This document shows positions 42,607 through 51,977 of a stretch of DNA of 61,735 nucleotides, piece after piece. The stretch lies in NCBI RefSeq assembly GCF_007991275.1, contig NZ_BJYA01000024.1, forward strand, positions 1 to 61,735, in the 5' to 3' direction. Numbering within the stretch: position 1 is the stretch's first letter; every line of letters starts with the position of its first letter. A program made the translations under genes and the position numbers. Under the pieces are notes generated by a model, which saw nothing but the letters and a program-made list of their open reading frames with translations, did not search any database and was not told the origin of the DNA. The stretch is from Alkalibacillus haloalkaliphilus. GTDB taxonomy: Bacteria > Bacillota > Bacilli > Bacillales > Alkalibacillaceae.

Positions 42607-43599
42607 GTGCGGTTACCCAGTTTAAAGACGAATGTTGAATCAACTCAATCAGTAGTTGTAACAAAGCAGAAATTAACACAGAAATCTTTCGTAACAAACT
42701 TAGGCGATTATTTAATGGAAAAATTGTTTCTCTTATTAGGGACATTAGCGATTTTTATTCTACTTTTAATTGTTGGGTTTTTAATTCGTGAAGGAAGTGA
42801 CGCTTTAAGAGAGGTAGGGATTTCTGAATTTATTTTTGGCCAAAGTTGGTACCCTTCTTCAAGTGAACCACGTTACGGTGCGTTACCGTTTATAATTAGC
42901 TCGGTCATGGTCACCGTTGGTGCTTTGCTACTAGCAGTGCCATGGGGGATCTTTACAGCCATCTTTATATCAGAGATTGCTCCAAAACGGTTAAAGGAGA
43001 TGTTGAAGCCTGTAGTCGAGATCTTTGCTATTTTCCCTTCAGTCGTTTTAGGCTTTATTGCTTTAATCGTCATATCTCCTATTGTGGCCAATGTATTTGG
43101 TTTATCAAATGGTTTAACAGCTGTCACAGCAGCAGTTATTTTATCTGTAATGGCTTTGCCAACCATTATTAGCATCGCAGAAGATTCACTTAATAGTGTG
43201 CCGAGTGATTTTAAAGAAGGAGCCTATGCGTTAGGTGCAACGAAATGGGAAGTTATTAAAAATATATCGCTACCTGCAGCTAAATCAGGAATCATTGCAG
43301 CGGTTATGCTCGGGTTCGGTCGTGCTGTTGGTGAGACGATGACGGTTTTAATGGCGGCGGGTAATGCAATTGATATGCCAATTCAACATTTTCTAGGTCT
43401 TACAGTCCCTGACTTTTTAACGTCTGTAAGAACTTTAACAGCGAATATTGCCATTGAAGGCTCTGATGTCGCATGGGGAAGCTTGCATTATAGTGCTTTG
43501 TTTGTTGTCGGTATGATTCTATTTGTCATTACATTTATCGTTAATTTAATCGCAGATCTATTAATTAACAGGCAGAGAGGAGCTTTACGTAATGACTAA
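42607..43599 (+). CDS. pstC: Phosphate ABC transporter permease PstC
   Basis: 330 aa with about six membrane helices and a basic, Gln/Thr-rich N-terminal extension of some 35 residues. The EAA loop appears as EGAYALGATKWEVIKNISLPA. GTG start, AAAGGGG about 9 nt upstream. It overlaps pstA by 8 nt and forms with it the phosphate channel. Confidence 0.95.
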   Translation: MRLPSLKTNVESTQSVVVTKQKLTQKSFVTNLGDYLMEKLFLLLGTLAIFILLLIVGFLIREGSDALREVGISEFIFGQSWYPSSSEPRYGALPFIISSVMVTVGALLLAVPWGIFTAIFISEIAPKRLKEMLKPVVEIFAIFPSVVLGFIALIVISPIVANVFGLSNGLTAVTAAVILSVMALPTIISIAEDSLNSVPSDFKEGAYALGATKWEVIKNISLPAAKSGIIAAVMLGFGRAVGETMTVLMAAGNAIDMPIQHFLGLTVPDFLTSVRTLTANIAIEGSDVAWGSLHYSALFVVGMILFVITFIVNLIADLLINRQRGALRND

Positions 43600-44467
43600 T
43601 GCCGCTTTGACTAAGAAAAAACGTTACACTCAGTCGCTCTGGGTTACAGTGTGTTCACTGTTTACTGCCATTACAGTCGGGACATTACTATTCTTGTTTT
43701 ATTGGATTGTTGTTGGTGGAGCTGAAGTTATAAGTTGGTCGTTTATAACACAAATGCCTGAACAGAATATGACAGCAGGTGGAATTTGGCCCGCTTTAGT
43801 AGGTACTGTCTATGTCTCTTTATTAACTATAGCAATTTCGGTCCCACTTGGAATTGGTGCAGCTATTTACTTAAACGAGTATGCGAAGCAAGGACGGCTC
43901 GTTAGACTCATTCGTTTGTCTATTCGTAACTTATCTGGTGTTCCTTCCATCGTTTATGGATTATTTGGTCTTGGGTTGTTTGCTGCGACTTTCGGTTTTG
44001 GTCGTAGTTTGATCGCTGCAGCCCTAACGTTAGCGATTATGGTGTTGCCATGGGTGATTACAGGGGCAGAAGAAGCGCTAAAAGCTGTGCCAAGATCTTT
44101 TCGAGAAGGTGGCTTAGCATTAGGAGCGACGAGGTGGCAAATGATTAGGCAACTTGTTTTGCCATCTGCTATACCGGGAATGGCAACCGGCTCGATATTA
44201 GGCCTTGCACGTGCAGCGGGTGAGACAGCTCCAATTATACTTACGGGTGCTGCTTATTATTTACCAATCATTCCTCATGATATAAAAGAACAATTTATGG
44301 CGTTGCCTTATCATTTATATATTTTAGCAACACAACACTCTGAAACTGCAACAGTAAGGCCAATTGCTTATGGTACTGCATTAGTATTAATCCTATTAGT
44401 TATTTTACTTAATAGTGTTGCAATTTTTATACGTAATTATTATCGCCGCAAAAATGAATGGTTATAG
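43592..44467 (+). CDS. pstA: Phosphate ABC transporter permease PstA
   Basis: 291 aa, about six helices; EAA loop EGGLALGATRWQMIRQLVLPS and the SVPLGIGAAIYLNEYA segment are typical of PstA. Translationally coupled to pstC. A GAGAGGAGC site sits within the end of pstC. Confidence 0.95.
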   Translation: MTNAALTKKKRYTQSLWVTVCSLFTAITVGTLLFLFYWIVVGGAEVISWSFITQMPEQNMTAGGIWPALVGTVYVSLLTIAISVPLGIGAAIYLNEYAKQGRLVRLIRLSIRNLSGVPSIVYGLFGLGLFAATFGFGRSLIAAALTLAIMVLPWVITGAEEALKAVPRSFREGGLALGATRWQMIRQLVLPSAIPGMATGSILGLARAAGETAPIILTGAAYYLPIIPHDIKEQFMALPYHLYILATQHSETATVRPIAYGTALVLILLVILLNSVAIFIRNYYRRKNEWL

Positions 44468-44504
44468 AAAGAAAGTGTAAGTCATTACTTTTAGGAGGGT
44501 TAAA

Positions 44505-45332
44505 ATGGGGATTAAGGAAGTTGAACCAGTACAGATTAATGTTAAAGAACAATTTGAAGCACGTGTATCAGAAAGTGTAAGAGATGTGTTTCAAGTTGAG
44601 GAACTAAGCCTCTGGTATGGGACAAATCAAGCATTAAATAGTATTAGTTTTAGTGTTAAAGAAAAGCAAGTTACAGCGATTATAGGACCTTCAGGTTGTG
44701 GTAAATCAACATTTTTAAAGACTTTAAACCGAATGGTTGAGTTAAATACCAATGTTCAAACAAGAGGGAGTATTATTTACCAAGATGTAGACGTATTTGA
44801 TCCGAAAGTTAATCTCGTTGAGTTGCGCAGTGCAATTGGCATGGTATTTCAAAAGCCAAATCCATTTGCTAAATCGATTTTTGACAATGTTGCTTTTGGA
44901 CCGAAAATTCATGGAGTTAGAAATAAGAAAAAGTTAAAAGAAGTTGTGGAGTTATGTTTAAAACGAGTTGGGTTATGGGACGAAGTAAAAGATCGTTTGA
45001 ATGACAGTGCTTTAAGCCTATCAGGCGGTCAACAACAACGCCTTTGTATTGCTAGGTGTTTAGCAGTTGAACCAGAAGTCATTTTAATGGATGAACCAAC
45101 AAGTGCTCTTGACCCAATTTCTTCAGCTAAAGTAGAAAACTTAATAGAAGAACTGAAAGAATTATATAGCATCGTTGTTGTCACCCACAATATGCAACAG
45201 GCAGCTAGAATATCAGATCACACTGCTTTTTTCTTACATGGAGAGTTAGTTGAGTATGATCGAACAGATCGGATCTTTTCAAATCCTCAAGATCAACGTA
45301 CGAAGGATTATGTCACTGGTCGTTTTGGCTAA
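44505..45332 (+). CDS. pstB: Phosphate ABC transporter ATPase PstB
   Basis: 275 aa. Walker [11 protein letters not shown]-loop MVFQKPNPF, signature LSGGQQQR, Walker [14 protein letters not shown] and H-loop VVTHNMQQ are all intact. AGGAGGG precedes ATG. About 25 N-terminal residues precede the domain. There is no phoU after it, unlike many pst operons; the PhoP-like regulator follows instead. Confidence 0.96.
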   Translation: MGIKEVEPVQINVKEQFEARVSESVRDVFQVEELSLWYGTNQALNSISFSVKEKQVTAIIGPSGCGKSTFLKTLNRMVELNTNVQTRGSIIYQDVDVFDPKVNLVELRSAIGMVFQKPNPFAKSIFDNVAFGPKIHGVRNKKKLKEVVELCLKRVGLWDEVKDRLNDSALSLSGGQQQRLCIARCLAVEPEVILMDEPTSALDPISSAKVENLIEELKELYSIVVVTHNMQQAARISDHTAFFLHGELVEYDRTDRIFSNPQDQRTKDYVTGRFG

Positions 45333-45341
45333 GTGAATAAA

Positions 45342-45358
45342 TTTACAAACTCTTAACA
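45342..45358 (+). promoter_or_regulatory. Two-repeat PHO box before the response regulator
   Basis: TTTACA (45342-45347) and TTAACA (45353-45358), 11 nt apart, match the PhoP repeat. Two repeats only, so binding would be weaker than at pstS; autoregulation is inferred. Confidence 0.55.
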
Positions 45359-45424
45359 CTACTCGATTTATTACTCATGTAGAATGGAATTAGAAGGCAT
45401 TCTGTTCTTGAGGGAGAGGTTAAT

Positions 45425-46105
45425 GTGACTGGTAAAGTGTTAGTTGTCGACGATGAAGCATCAATCATTGCATTAGTACAGCACCATTTAGAGCAGTTAG
45501 GTTATAAAGTAGAATCAGTACAAGATGGTAAAGAAGCTTTAAATTTAATTAGGTTTAACAACTATGACCTTGTCGTTTTAGATGTTATGCTACCTAACTT
45601 AGATGGAATGGAAATTTGTAAAGAACTGAGAATAGAACACCATAACGTACCTATATTAATGCTGACAGCGAAAGATGATGAAGTTAATAAAATATTAGGG
45701 TTAGAGTTTGGTGCGGATGATTATATGACTAAACCCTTTAGCCCTCAAGAGTTAGTGGCAAGGGTAAAGGCTTTGATGAGAAGAACGCACCAATTTAATG
45801 ACCAGGCTGTTCACAAGGAAGTAATCACGATTGGTGAGCTTGAGATTTATGTTAAAGAGTATGAAGTCTATTTCAAGGGTAATCCATTAGTTCTTACTCC
45901 TAAAGAGTTTGAGTTATTATTATATTTAGCACAACATCAAGGTCAAGCGTTATCACGAGATCAGTTAATGACTGCTTTATGGGGATATGAATATATCATT
46001 GAAACCCGTATCGTCGATGTACATATTGCACATCTTCGAGAGAAGTTAAATAAACATTATATTAAAACGATAAGAGGCGTTGGTTATAAAATGTTAGCTG
46101 ATTAG
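45425..46105 (+). CDS. PhoP/PhoB-type response regulator, orphan
   Basis: 226 aa of the OmpR family. The receiver has VVDDEAS, phosphorylation Asp in LVVLDVMLPN and MLTAKDD; the C-terminal winged helix ends ETRIVDVHIAHLREKL...IRGVGYKML. GTG follows GGGAGAGG by 6 nt. Its place after pstSCAB and the PHO boxes argue for phosphate control. No PhoR-like kinase is adjacent and a terminator closes the unit, so the partner kinase must lie elsewhere. Confidence 0.9.
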   Translation: MTGKVLVVDDEASIIALVQHHLEQLGYKVESVQDGKEALNLIRFNNYDLVVLDVMLPNLDGMEICKELRIEHHNVPILMLTAKDDEVNKILGLEFGADDYMTKPFSPQELVARVKALMRRTHQFNDQAVHKEVITIGELEIYVKEYEVYFKGNPLVLTPKEFELLLYLAQHQGQALSRDQLMTALWGYEYIIETRIVDVHIAHLREKLNKHYIKTIRGVGYKMLAD

Positions 46106-46132
46106 GCAGGTTGGATGACCTGTCTTTTTTTT
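46104..46132 (+). terminator. Terminator of the response regulator gene
   Basis: Stem AGGCAGGT / ACCTGTCT (one G-U), loop TGGATG, then eight T; overlaps the stop. Confidence 0.88.
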
Positions 46133-46198
46133 ATGTATAACTAGACACTCACACACTAAATGAACAAATCATAAACTGTGTTGAGGAGGTGCTTCTTA

Positions 46199-46528
46199 GT
46201 GGAACGACACTCGAAGCGGAAGCGAACAAGTAAAAGTTATGCAAAACAATACCCTAAAATAACGGACTATTCTGTAGCTGACTTGTATAGAGGGAAGCAC
46301 CTAGACTTAATTACAGCTGCACTATTATTAACTGGAAAATTAAAAGTTGATTCCGTTGAACTATTTCGAAATAACCCGGCAGTTGAAGTAACATTACTCG
46401 GGCGTTATATGATGCCTAAAAAAGAACATATTAATGCTTTAGAAGAGTTCCTTGAAGAGAATGGAGACTTGACATTGGATGAAATATTTGAGGCTTTAAA
46501 TAAAAGGTTGGAAAAGGAAGGGTTATAA
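46199..46528 (+). CDS. Hypothetical 109-aa protein
   Basis: A soluble protein with a very basic N-terminus (ERHSKRKRTSKSYAKQYPK) and an acidic, helical C-terminus (ALEEFLEENGDLTLDEIFEALNK). GTG 46199 lies 8 nt after GAGGAGGT; the frame is open upstream but without a site. It overlaps by one base (TAATG) with the 42-aa membrane protein gene that follows, so the two are translationally coupled. I recognise no family. The charge pattern could suit nucleic-acid or membrane contact, but that is speculation. Confidence 0.7.
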   Translation: MERHSKRKRTSKSYAKQYPKITDYSVADLYRGKHLDLITAALLLTGKLKVDSVELFRNNPAVEVTLLGRYMMPKKEHINALEEFLEENGDLTLDEIFEALNKRLEKEGL

Positions 46529-46656
46529 TGAGTGGATTTGATGGGATTGGATTATCGAATGCAATAATGCTCGTCATACTCGTATTGCTATTAATTTACG
46601 GATCTACAAATATTGCTAGTTTATCTGATGGTCCTGATTATGAAGATGATTTATAA
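46528..46656 (+). CDS. 42-aa single-span membrane protein
   Basis: Starts MSGFDGIGLSNAIMLVILVL and has one hydrophobic helix (residues about 11-24), then a short acidic tail ending GPDYEDDL. The ATG overlaps the stop of the 109-aa gene by one base and uses the AAGGAAGGG at its end as ribosome site. A strong terminator follows. Coupling suggests the two products act together. No family recognised. Confidence 0.7.
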   Translation: MSGFDGIGLSNAIMLVILVLLLIYGSTNIASLSDGPDYEDDL

Positions 46657-46661
46657 GTTGT

Positions 46662-46693
46662 AAGCGTCTAATTGAACCGTTAGACGCTTTTTA
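46662..46693 (+). terminator. Terminator of the two small genes
   Basis: Perfect 10-bp stem AAGCGTCTAA / TTAGACGCTT, 8-nt loop, T-rich tail. Confidence 0.88.
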
Positions 46694-46781
46694 AAATTAG
46701 TTACCAATAAATGATAAAACATTCTGACATCTTCCCTGTTATACTAGATACATAGTCGCTTTTTATAGGGGGAGAGCATCT

Positions 46782-47744
46782 ATGAGAAAGAGAAAATGGA
46801 TTATCATTATAGGGGCAAGTTTTTTAACACTATTATTAATCGTTAATATATTTGCGAGTAATTTCTTTTATAACTTAGCGATCAAAAGTGATGAAAAAGA
46901 ATTCCTTGTCGAAGATGAAGATTTAGTCGTTTCAGCGAGTGCAATGAATGTGTTTTTAGAAGGTGGATGGCGTGAATGGGTTAATACGCAACCATTTGAA
47001 CATTGGGAATTAGAGTCGTTTGATGGCTTAAAGTTAAAAGGCTATTACTTAGAGTCTGAAGAAGTAACTGATCAAACAGTTGTCTTCGCCCATGGCTATC
47101 TTGGCAGAGGAAGAGATATGGCTCTATACGGACAGTATTATTATGAAGAGTTAGGTTATAATGTGTTGTTATCTGATTTAAGAGGGCATGGAGATAGTGA
47201 AGGGGATTACATTGGCTTTGGTTGGCATGATCGATTAGATTTAATTGACTGGGTTAACCGAGTTGTTGAACATCAAGGGCCGGAGACAGAAATTGTTTTA
47301 CACGGCTTATCTATGGGGGCTGCGGCTGTACTCATGGCAAGTGGTGAAGAGCTGCCTGACCAAGTTAAAGCCATTGTAGCAGACAGCGGATATACAGGGG
47401 TATACGACTTGTTTGAATATCAAATGGAACGGATGTACAACCTACCGTCATTTCCAGTTTTACCGACAACTAGCCTAGTGACAAAAGTAAGAGCAGATTA
47501 TTCTTTAAAAGAAGCATCAGCATTAGACCAAGTGAAACAAGCAGAAGTCCCAATTTTATATTTTCACGGTAAAAAAGATGCGTTTGTTCCAACGTCAATG
47601 ACAGAAAAGTTATATGAAGCAACTAATAGTGAAGCGGAAATTAAATTGTTCGAAGATGCAGGGCATGGTGAAGCTTTTGCGATTTATGAGGAAGTTTATG
47701 TAGAGAAATTAAATGACTTTTTATATCGATTTGTTTCAAACTAG
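46782..47744 (+). CDS. Membrane-anchored alpha/beta hydrolase (YqkD-like)
   Basis: 320 aa. A single N-terminal membrane segment (residues 6-28, IIIIGASFLTLLLIVNIFA) anchors an extracytoplasmic hydrolase. HGYLGRGRDM, the nucleophile motif HGLSMGAAAV, DSGYTG, the acid region FHGKKDAFVPT and His in DAGHGEAF are visible. The layout matches the B. subtilis YqkD group. GGGGGAG precedes ATG. Substrate unknown. Confidence 0.88.
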   Translation: MRKRKWIIIIGASFLTLLLIVNIFASNFFYNLAIKSDEKEFLVEDEDLVVSASAMNVFLEGGWREWVNTQPFEHWELESFDGLKLKGYYLESEEVTDQTVVFAHGYLGRGRDMALYGQYYYEELGYNVLLSDLRGHGDSEGDYIGFGWHDRLDLIDWVNRVVEHQGPETEIVLHGLSMGAAAVLMASGEELPDQVKAIVADSGYTGVYDLFEYQMERMYNLPSFPVLPTTSLVTKVRADYSLKEASALDQVKQAEVPILYFHGKKDAFVPTSMTEKLYEATNSEAEIKLFEDAGHGEAFAIYEEVYVEKLNDFLYRFVSN

Positions 47745-47761
47745 GTTTCAACAAATTTATT

Positions 47762-47792
47762 AAACCCAGGTGTTCATGCAGCACCTGGGTTT
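47762..47792. terminator. Bidirectional terminator, hydrolase / lipoprotein
   Basis: Perfect 11-bp stem AAACCCAGGTG / CACCTGGGTTT with a 9-nt loop between convergent genes. Confidence 0.88.
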
Positions 47793-47813
47793 AATTATGA
47801 TTTAATTCGGTTT

Positions 47814-48494
47814 CTATTGAGGTTCAAAATGAATATATGAAATTTCAGTGATGCGTAATATTTGTCCTTCTTCTAGAGTGACTTCACTTTCTGTACTTCC
47901 AAACTCACTACCCATCACTTCATATACTTGAGTATCCTTGTTATTACTATGGATTTGGAGATACCCTATTCTGGATGATGAGCTAATAAGGTAATCACCG
48001 GGTTCTATGTCGACTCCGACCTCCCAATGTCCAGCTGTTAAATTATTTGACTGCTGTTCTTCTGCCGGTGTAACCATAACGGAGTTGAAACCAGCATCTG
48101 CATGGATTGTGAAGTCTTCATCTATATCGACTGTTATACTCCCAACACCATAATCACTTCCTAAAATGTCATGAAAGATTAAATCATCATGATCATTATA
48201 TACATTAATATTACCGGAAACACTTCCGGTAATTTCATAACGTCCCGGTGATAAAGAGAGTGTTTCACCGTCGCCGTGCACATAATCAAGGAAAACTTCA
48301 TCTTGTGAATATTGCTCATCACGTAATTCCCGGTTTGTATAAGGAGCTACTGTTTGACCTAACATTTCATTTTTTTCTTCACCAATGATTTTTTGTTGTT
48401 GGTCCGTGTACACTTCAGATACTTCCGTTTCCGATTCAACATTACAACTAGCTAACAACAGTCCAACGATTAATATTGGAATAACTCGTTTCAT
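47814..48494 (-). CDS. Lipoprotein with two repeated beta-rich modules
   Basis: 226 aa. Signal MKRVIPILIVGLLLASC with lipobox LASC. Two similar modules of about 50 residues follow: GRYEITGSVSGNINVYN... and GDYLISSSSRIGYLQIHS..., each with a turn like ILGSDYG / VMGSEFG. ATG 48494 is 10 nt after GGGAGG; upstream in-frame ATGs lack a site. It is the last gene of an ABC exporter operon and may be its substrate, partner or immunity-type component; this is inferred from position. Confidence 0.8.
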   Translation of the reverse strand: MKRVIPILIVGLLLASCNVESETEVSEVYTDQQQKIIGEEKNEMLGQTVAPYTNRELRDEQYSQDEVFLDYVHGDGETLSLSPGRYEITGSVSGNINVYNDHDDLIFHDILGSDYGVGSITVDIDEDFTIHADAGFNSVMVTPAEEQQSNNLTAGHWEVGVDIEPGDYLISSSSRIGYLQIHSNNKDTQVYEVMGSEFGSTESEVTLEEGQILRITEISYIHFEPQ

Positions 48495-48522
48495 TCGTTC
48501 CATGCCTCCCAATATGGAGAAA

Positions 48523-49425
48523 CTAATATATTGTTTCATGATAGTACTTCTCATAATATTCAATTGTACCGAGTGGACCTATAGAAATTTCAGATGTTTT
48601 ATATTGTAATGCTCGTTTAATCCAAGCCGTTTGTTCATCTTGTTCTAATTGATTAATCGGTATACATAGTAGATTATTAGCGATGAATTCATGTTCATCT
48701 GGTAATGTGTAACGATTTTTCATATCAGTGTAATATGATGAATGGATTTGTATTTTAATATAATCGTTTTGATTATAATGTAAGTGGTGTTCATGGACAA
48801 TTTTTCCGTCTTTTAAAAAGATAACGCGATCCGCATATAGATCTAAGTTTTCAAGTAAGTGTGACGCGACGAAAATCACTTTGTTTTGTTGTTTCATCTC
48901 CATTAGTATATTTGAGATTAACGAGACATTAGATAAGTCAAGTCCATTCATAACTTCGTCCATGAGCATAATGGGAGTATCTGCAGCTGCCATCATCGCA
49001 AAACATAACCTTTGCCTCATTCCTAAAGAATACGTTTTGACTTTCTTTTTAACATAACCTTCCATATTTAAACGGTTAATAATTGGTTTTACATCCTTAG
49101 TATGACCTTGCCACATATTGGCATAAAGCTTTAAATGATCTACCCCAGTCAACTCTTCAAATAAATCTCTTTGTTCGGGGAAAGTTGCCATTTGTTTGTG
49201 GATTTCAATTTCATCTTTTTCTGTTTTAAACGTATGTTGGTCGTCAATTTCAACATAGCCTTCATCAGGTTTTAAAAAGTTAGCCATTACGTTAAACATT
49301 GTCGTTTTACCAGTTCCGTTTGGTGCAGCTACACCAATAATTTCACCTGGATCTGCATGGAATGATAATTGATCTAAGACATTATTATCTTTGTAGGATA
49401 GCGTTATGTTTTTTAATTTAATCAC
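48523..49425 (-). CDS. ABC transporter ATP-binding protein
   Basis: 300 aa. Walker A APNGTGKTT, Q-loop FPEQRDLFEEL, signature YSLGMRQRL and Walker B IMLMDEVMNGLD are present. The signature SLGMRQ is typical of drug/bacteriocin-type ABC-2 exporters. About 80 C-terminal residues lie beyond the domain. GTG 49425 follows AAGGAG by 8 nt and overlaps the stop of the upstream permease gene by 8 nt. It should power the two downstream-labelled permeases of this operon. Confidence 0.9.
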   Translation of the reverse strand: MIKLKNITLSYKDNNVLDQLSFHADPGEIIGVAAPNGTGKTTMFNVMANFLKPDEGYVEIDDQHTFKTEKDEIEIHKQMATFPEQRDLFEELTGVDHLKLYANMWQGHTKDVKPIINRLNMEGYVKKKVKTYSLGMRQRLCFAMMAAADTPIMLMDEVMNGLDLSNVSLISNILMEMKQQNKVIFVASHLLENLDLYADRVIFLKDGKIVHEHHLHYNQNDYIKIQIHSSYYTDMKNRYTLPDEHEFIANNLLCIPINQLEQDEQTAWIKRALQYKTSEISIGPLGTIEYYEKYYHETIY

Positions 49426-50572
49426 TACGGGCACTCCTTTCTTGTTGGGATGACCAATTGAAATTAATGTAGTTCAGTTTATGAACTATATAAATGGCAA
49501 AAGTTAAAATGATTGACCCAATGGTTAACCACGTTACAGCATGGGTGTAGTTCAAGTTAGTAGTCATTTCAAGTTCACCTGACATAACACTCGTAATATC
49601 AATAAATTGAATGAATAATTGTAATGGTGATTCAATACCAACCTGCGTCATTAAAGTTGGAATGAGTAAAATACCAAGCGCAACTAGAATAGTAGCGTAA
49701 GCGTTTTTAAGTATTAGGTTTAGTAATAAGGTTAACAAGAGGGTGAAAATGGTGATCACAACATAGGCTACTATAATTAATAGTAAATATTCCCATGTTG
49801 CAATTGCATGAAATTCCCCATTACTATAAAAAAGCACTGGATACATGAAGTGCCCAAAATCTGTATGGTTTGATGAATAAAATAAACCTATAAGAGCACC
49901 AATTGTTAAAGAAGTAAAGATAAATAAGAAATGTAACGTTACCTTACTCAATACTTTTTTCATAAACGATATTGGAAAGCCATTCATTACAGTACGGTGA
50001 TGTCTTTCGTAAATGAGTGAGTCACTACTACTTAGCACAACAATAAAATAGAAAAAGATCCCACTTAAAAAAGTAAATGCAGCTATCATATAACTATTTG
50101 TTGTAACTCCTTCAGCTTGAAGTGGTATATTGTTGTTATCAATATAGCTAATGATTGCATCATCTTTCTCTACTTCTTCTCTAGGTACAATTAAGTGATC
50201 TGGAATTTCATCATAACCAATCTCATGAATTTCTAACCTAAGTTCAATTAGCTCAGGCATACTTTCGACATAGGCCTCATGATCAGACCCTGCTCCTAAA
50301 TAATATTTTTGAAAGTTAATGATTGAATTTTGCTCTAATAAATTTCGGTGTAGCTCTTCGTTATTTTCCTCTAAGTCTTCTTGGATGTAATTAAAAATTG
50401 AATTCATCATATCACCTTCTGCATATTTCTCATGATATAATGAATACGTGTCTGCTTGGCTATATATCATAAAATATATAGGGAAGAACAGAATTAACAA
50501 AAAAGACACAAGCCACATCTTTTTACTTTTAATGAGTAATTTAGCTTCGAATGAAAAGTATTTCCAAAACAT
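49418..50572 (-). CDS. ABC-2 type permease
   Basis: 384 aa. One N-terminal helix, a large external domain (residues about 40-160) and five further helices in the C-terminal half, the usual ABC-2 layout. It begins MFWKYFSFEAKLLIKSKKMW. Its sister gene lies 23 nt upstream and the ATPase overlaps its 3' end, so the three form a transporter. Substrate unknown. Confidence 0.85.
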   Translation of the reverse strand: MFWKYFSFEAKLLIKSKKMWLVSFLLILFFPIYFMIYSQADTYSLYHEKYAEGDMMNSIFNYIQEDLEENNEELHRNLLEQNSIINFQKYYLGAGSDHEAYVESMPELIELRLEIHEIGYDEIPDHLIVPREEVEKDDAIISYIDNNNIPLQAEGVTTNSYMIAAFTFLSGIFFYFIVVLSSSDSLIYERHHRTVMNGFPISFMKKVLSKVTLHFLFIFTSLTIGALIGLFYSSNHTDFGHFMYPVLFYSNGEFHAIATWEYLLLIIVAYVVITIFTLLLTLLLNLILKNAYATILVALGILLIPTLMTQVGIESPLQLFIQFIDITSVMSGELEMTTNLNYTHAVTWLTIGSIILTFAIYIVHKLNYINFNWSSQQERSARSD

Positions 50573-50595
50573 AGAAAAATCCCTTTCTGATTCAA

Positions 50596-51801
50596 TTAAT
50601 AAAACCGTCGTTTATTAATGACCTTTGATGTAATCCAGAGCATCAATTCAATTATTACTAATGTAATAGTTAATACGATAATTCCTTTTACATAGGTAAT
50701 GGATTCAACATTAATTAAGAAGTTCATCTCACCAGTGATGACTTTACCGAACTCAAAATACGTTTGCGGAAAGTAACTCAAGTCAAAACCGAATAGCTCA
50801 CGCTTACTTCTGCTAAAGTAAGTAAATTGCACAAACAGTAATAAGGTGCTTGTAGCGAAAACAACCCAATAATTTTTGAATAGTAAGCTAAACCATAAGT
50901 TTAATCGAATAAAAAGCAGCATCAATATTGGTATAAGGCTCAGTGCCATTAAGTAAAATTGAAGCATAGAAATGGTGCCATAGTCATCTAATAAAAAATT
51001 GCTTTGACCAATCATAATTGGTACACGTAATTGCAAGGAGCCAAATCCAGATTGTAATGCTATGGCGATTAAACCAAGCGAAAAGATAGAAATGAACGTG
51101 ACGATGCTGTATAAAAAAGCAGCGAACGATTTAGCGTTTATTATTTTATACCAATTCATTGGTAAGCCTTGTAATAATGTTTTATTTTCTCGGTTTTTTA
51201 CAAGGATGTCACTACTAAAATAAATCGCCATAAAAATAATTAAATAAGTTACAGGGCTTAACAAAATATTTTTCCCAGCTTGTACAGCTGTTTTTTCTTC
51301 AATCATTGGGTACGTTACGTTTATGTCTTCTTCCACAAAGCCTTGGTAACGCAGTAAGGTTTGATGATAAAGGTGTTGTGTATCTTTTCCTGGGATTGGT
51401 GAATCTTCAAAAAGGTGTCGGTGCCTTGAAAGGAAATCCATTTTATTTCCTTGCAAACCTTGAAGCCTAAGAAGTGAAAAACGGATAAAGTTGTTTTGGT
51501 CATAAGCATTAAGCATACGGTTATGTATTCTAATATAAAAGTCGTCTTTAGCGTATAGAGTTTCTCCAGCAAATGGACTATAACCTGTTGCACCTCGGTT
51601 TTGTCGATTACTTTGCAACGTTTCAAGGTCACTCAATTCTTCTTTTAGTTCTTGTTCATGTATAGTCTCGATGGTTTCTTGGTTTGGGAGAATGAAAAAG
51701 CTGTAGATAAGAGAAAGGGCTAACAAAAAAGCAATGAAGTAGTTATTCTTTTTACTCCTAAACAATAGTTTCAGCTCATGTTTTATATAATAAAAAGTCA
51801 T
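50596..51801 (-). CDS. ABC-2 type permease
   Basis: 401 aa with the same topology as the next gene (helix, external domain, five or six helices) and a similar opening, MTFYYIKHELKLLFRSKKNN. First gene of the exporter operon, with AAAGGAG before ATG. The two permeases are diverged paralogues that probably form a heterodimer. External domain is rich in charged and Gln/Asn residues. Function of the exporter is unknown; stress, lantibiotic resistance or export of a peptide are options. Confidence 0.85.
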   Translation of the reverse strand: MTFYYIKHELKLLFRSKKNNYFIAFLLALSLIYSFFILPNQETIETIHEQELKEELSDLETLQSNRQNRGATGYSPFAGETLYAKDDFYIRIHNRMLNAYDQNNFIRFSLLRLQGLQGNKMDFLSRHRHLFEDSPIPGKDTQHLYHQTLLRYQGFVEEDINVTYPMIEEKTAVQAGKNILLSPVTYLIIFMAIYFSSDILVKNRENKTLLQGLPMNWYKIINAKSFAAFLYSIVTFISIFSLGLIAIALQSGFGSLQLRVPIMIGQSNFLLDDYGTISMLQFYLMALSLIPILMLLFIRLNLWFSLLFKNYWVVFATSTLLLFVQFTYFSRSKRELFGFDLSYFPQTYFEFGKVITGEMNFLINVESITYVKGIIVLTITLVIIELMLWITSKVINKRRFY

Positions 51802-51977
51802 AATTGTTACTCCTTTAGAAGGTTGGTAAGATTGTAAATAAATTTTTATATTGAAATAGTGAAAATTTAATTACTATTTTACCAAATAAAGTAATTAATT
51901 AATAGTTTAATTTTTGTGATTTTTTAAAATTTTGTATCTAGTGTTCATTTAAATAATCCTAAATAGGAGGGACTGAT

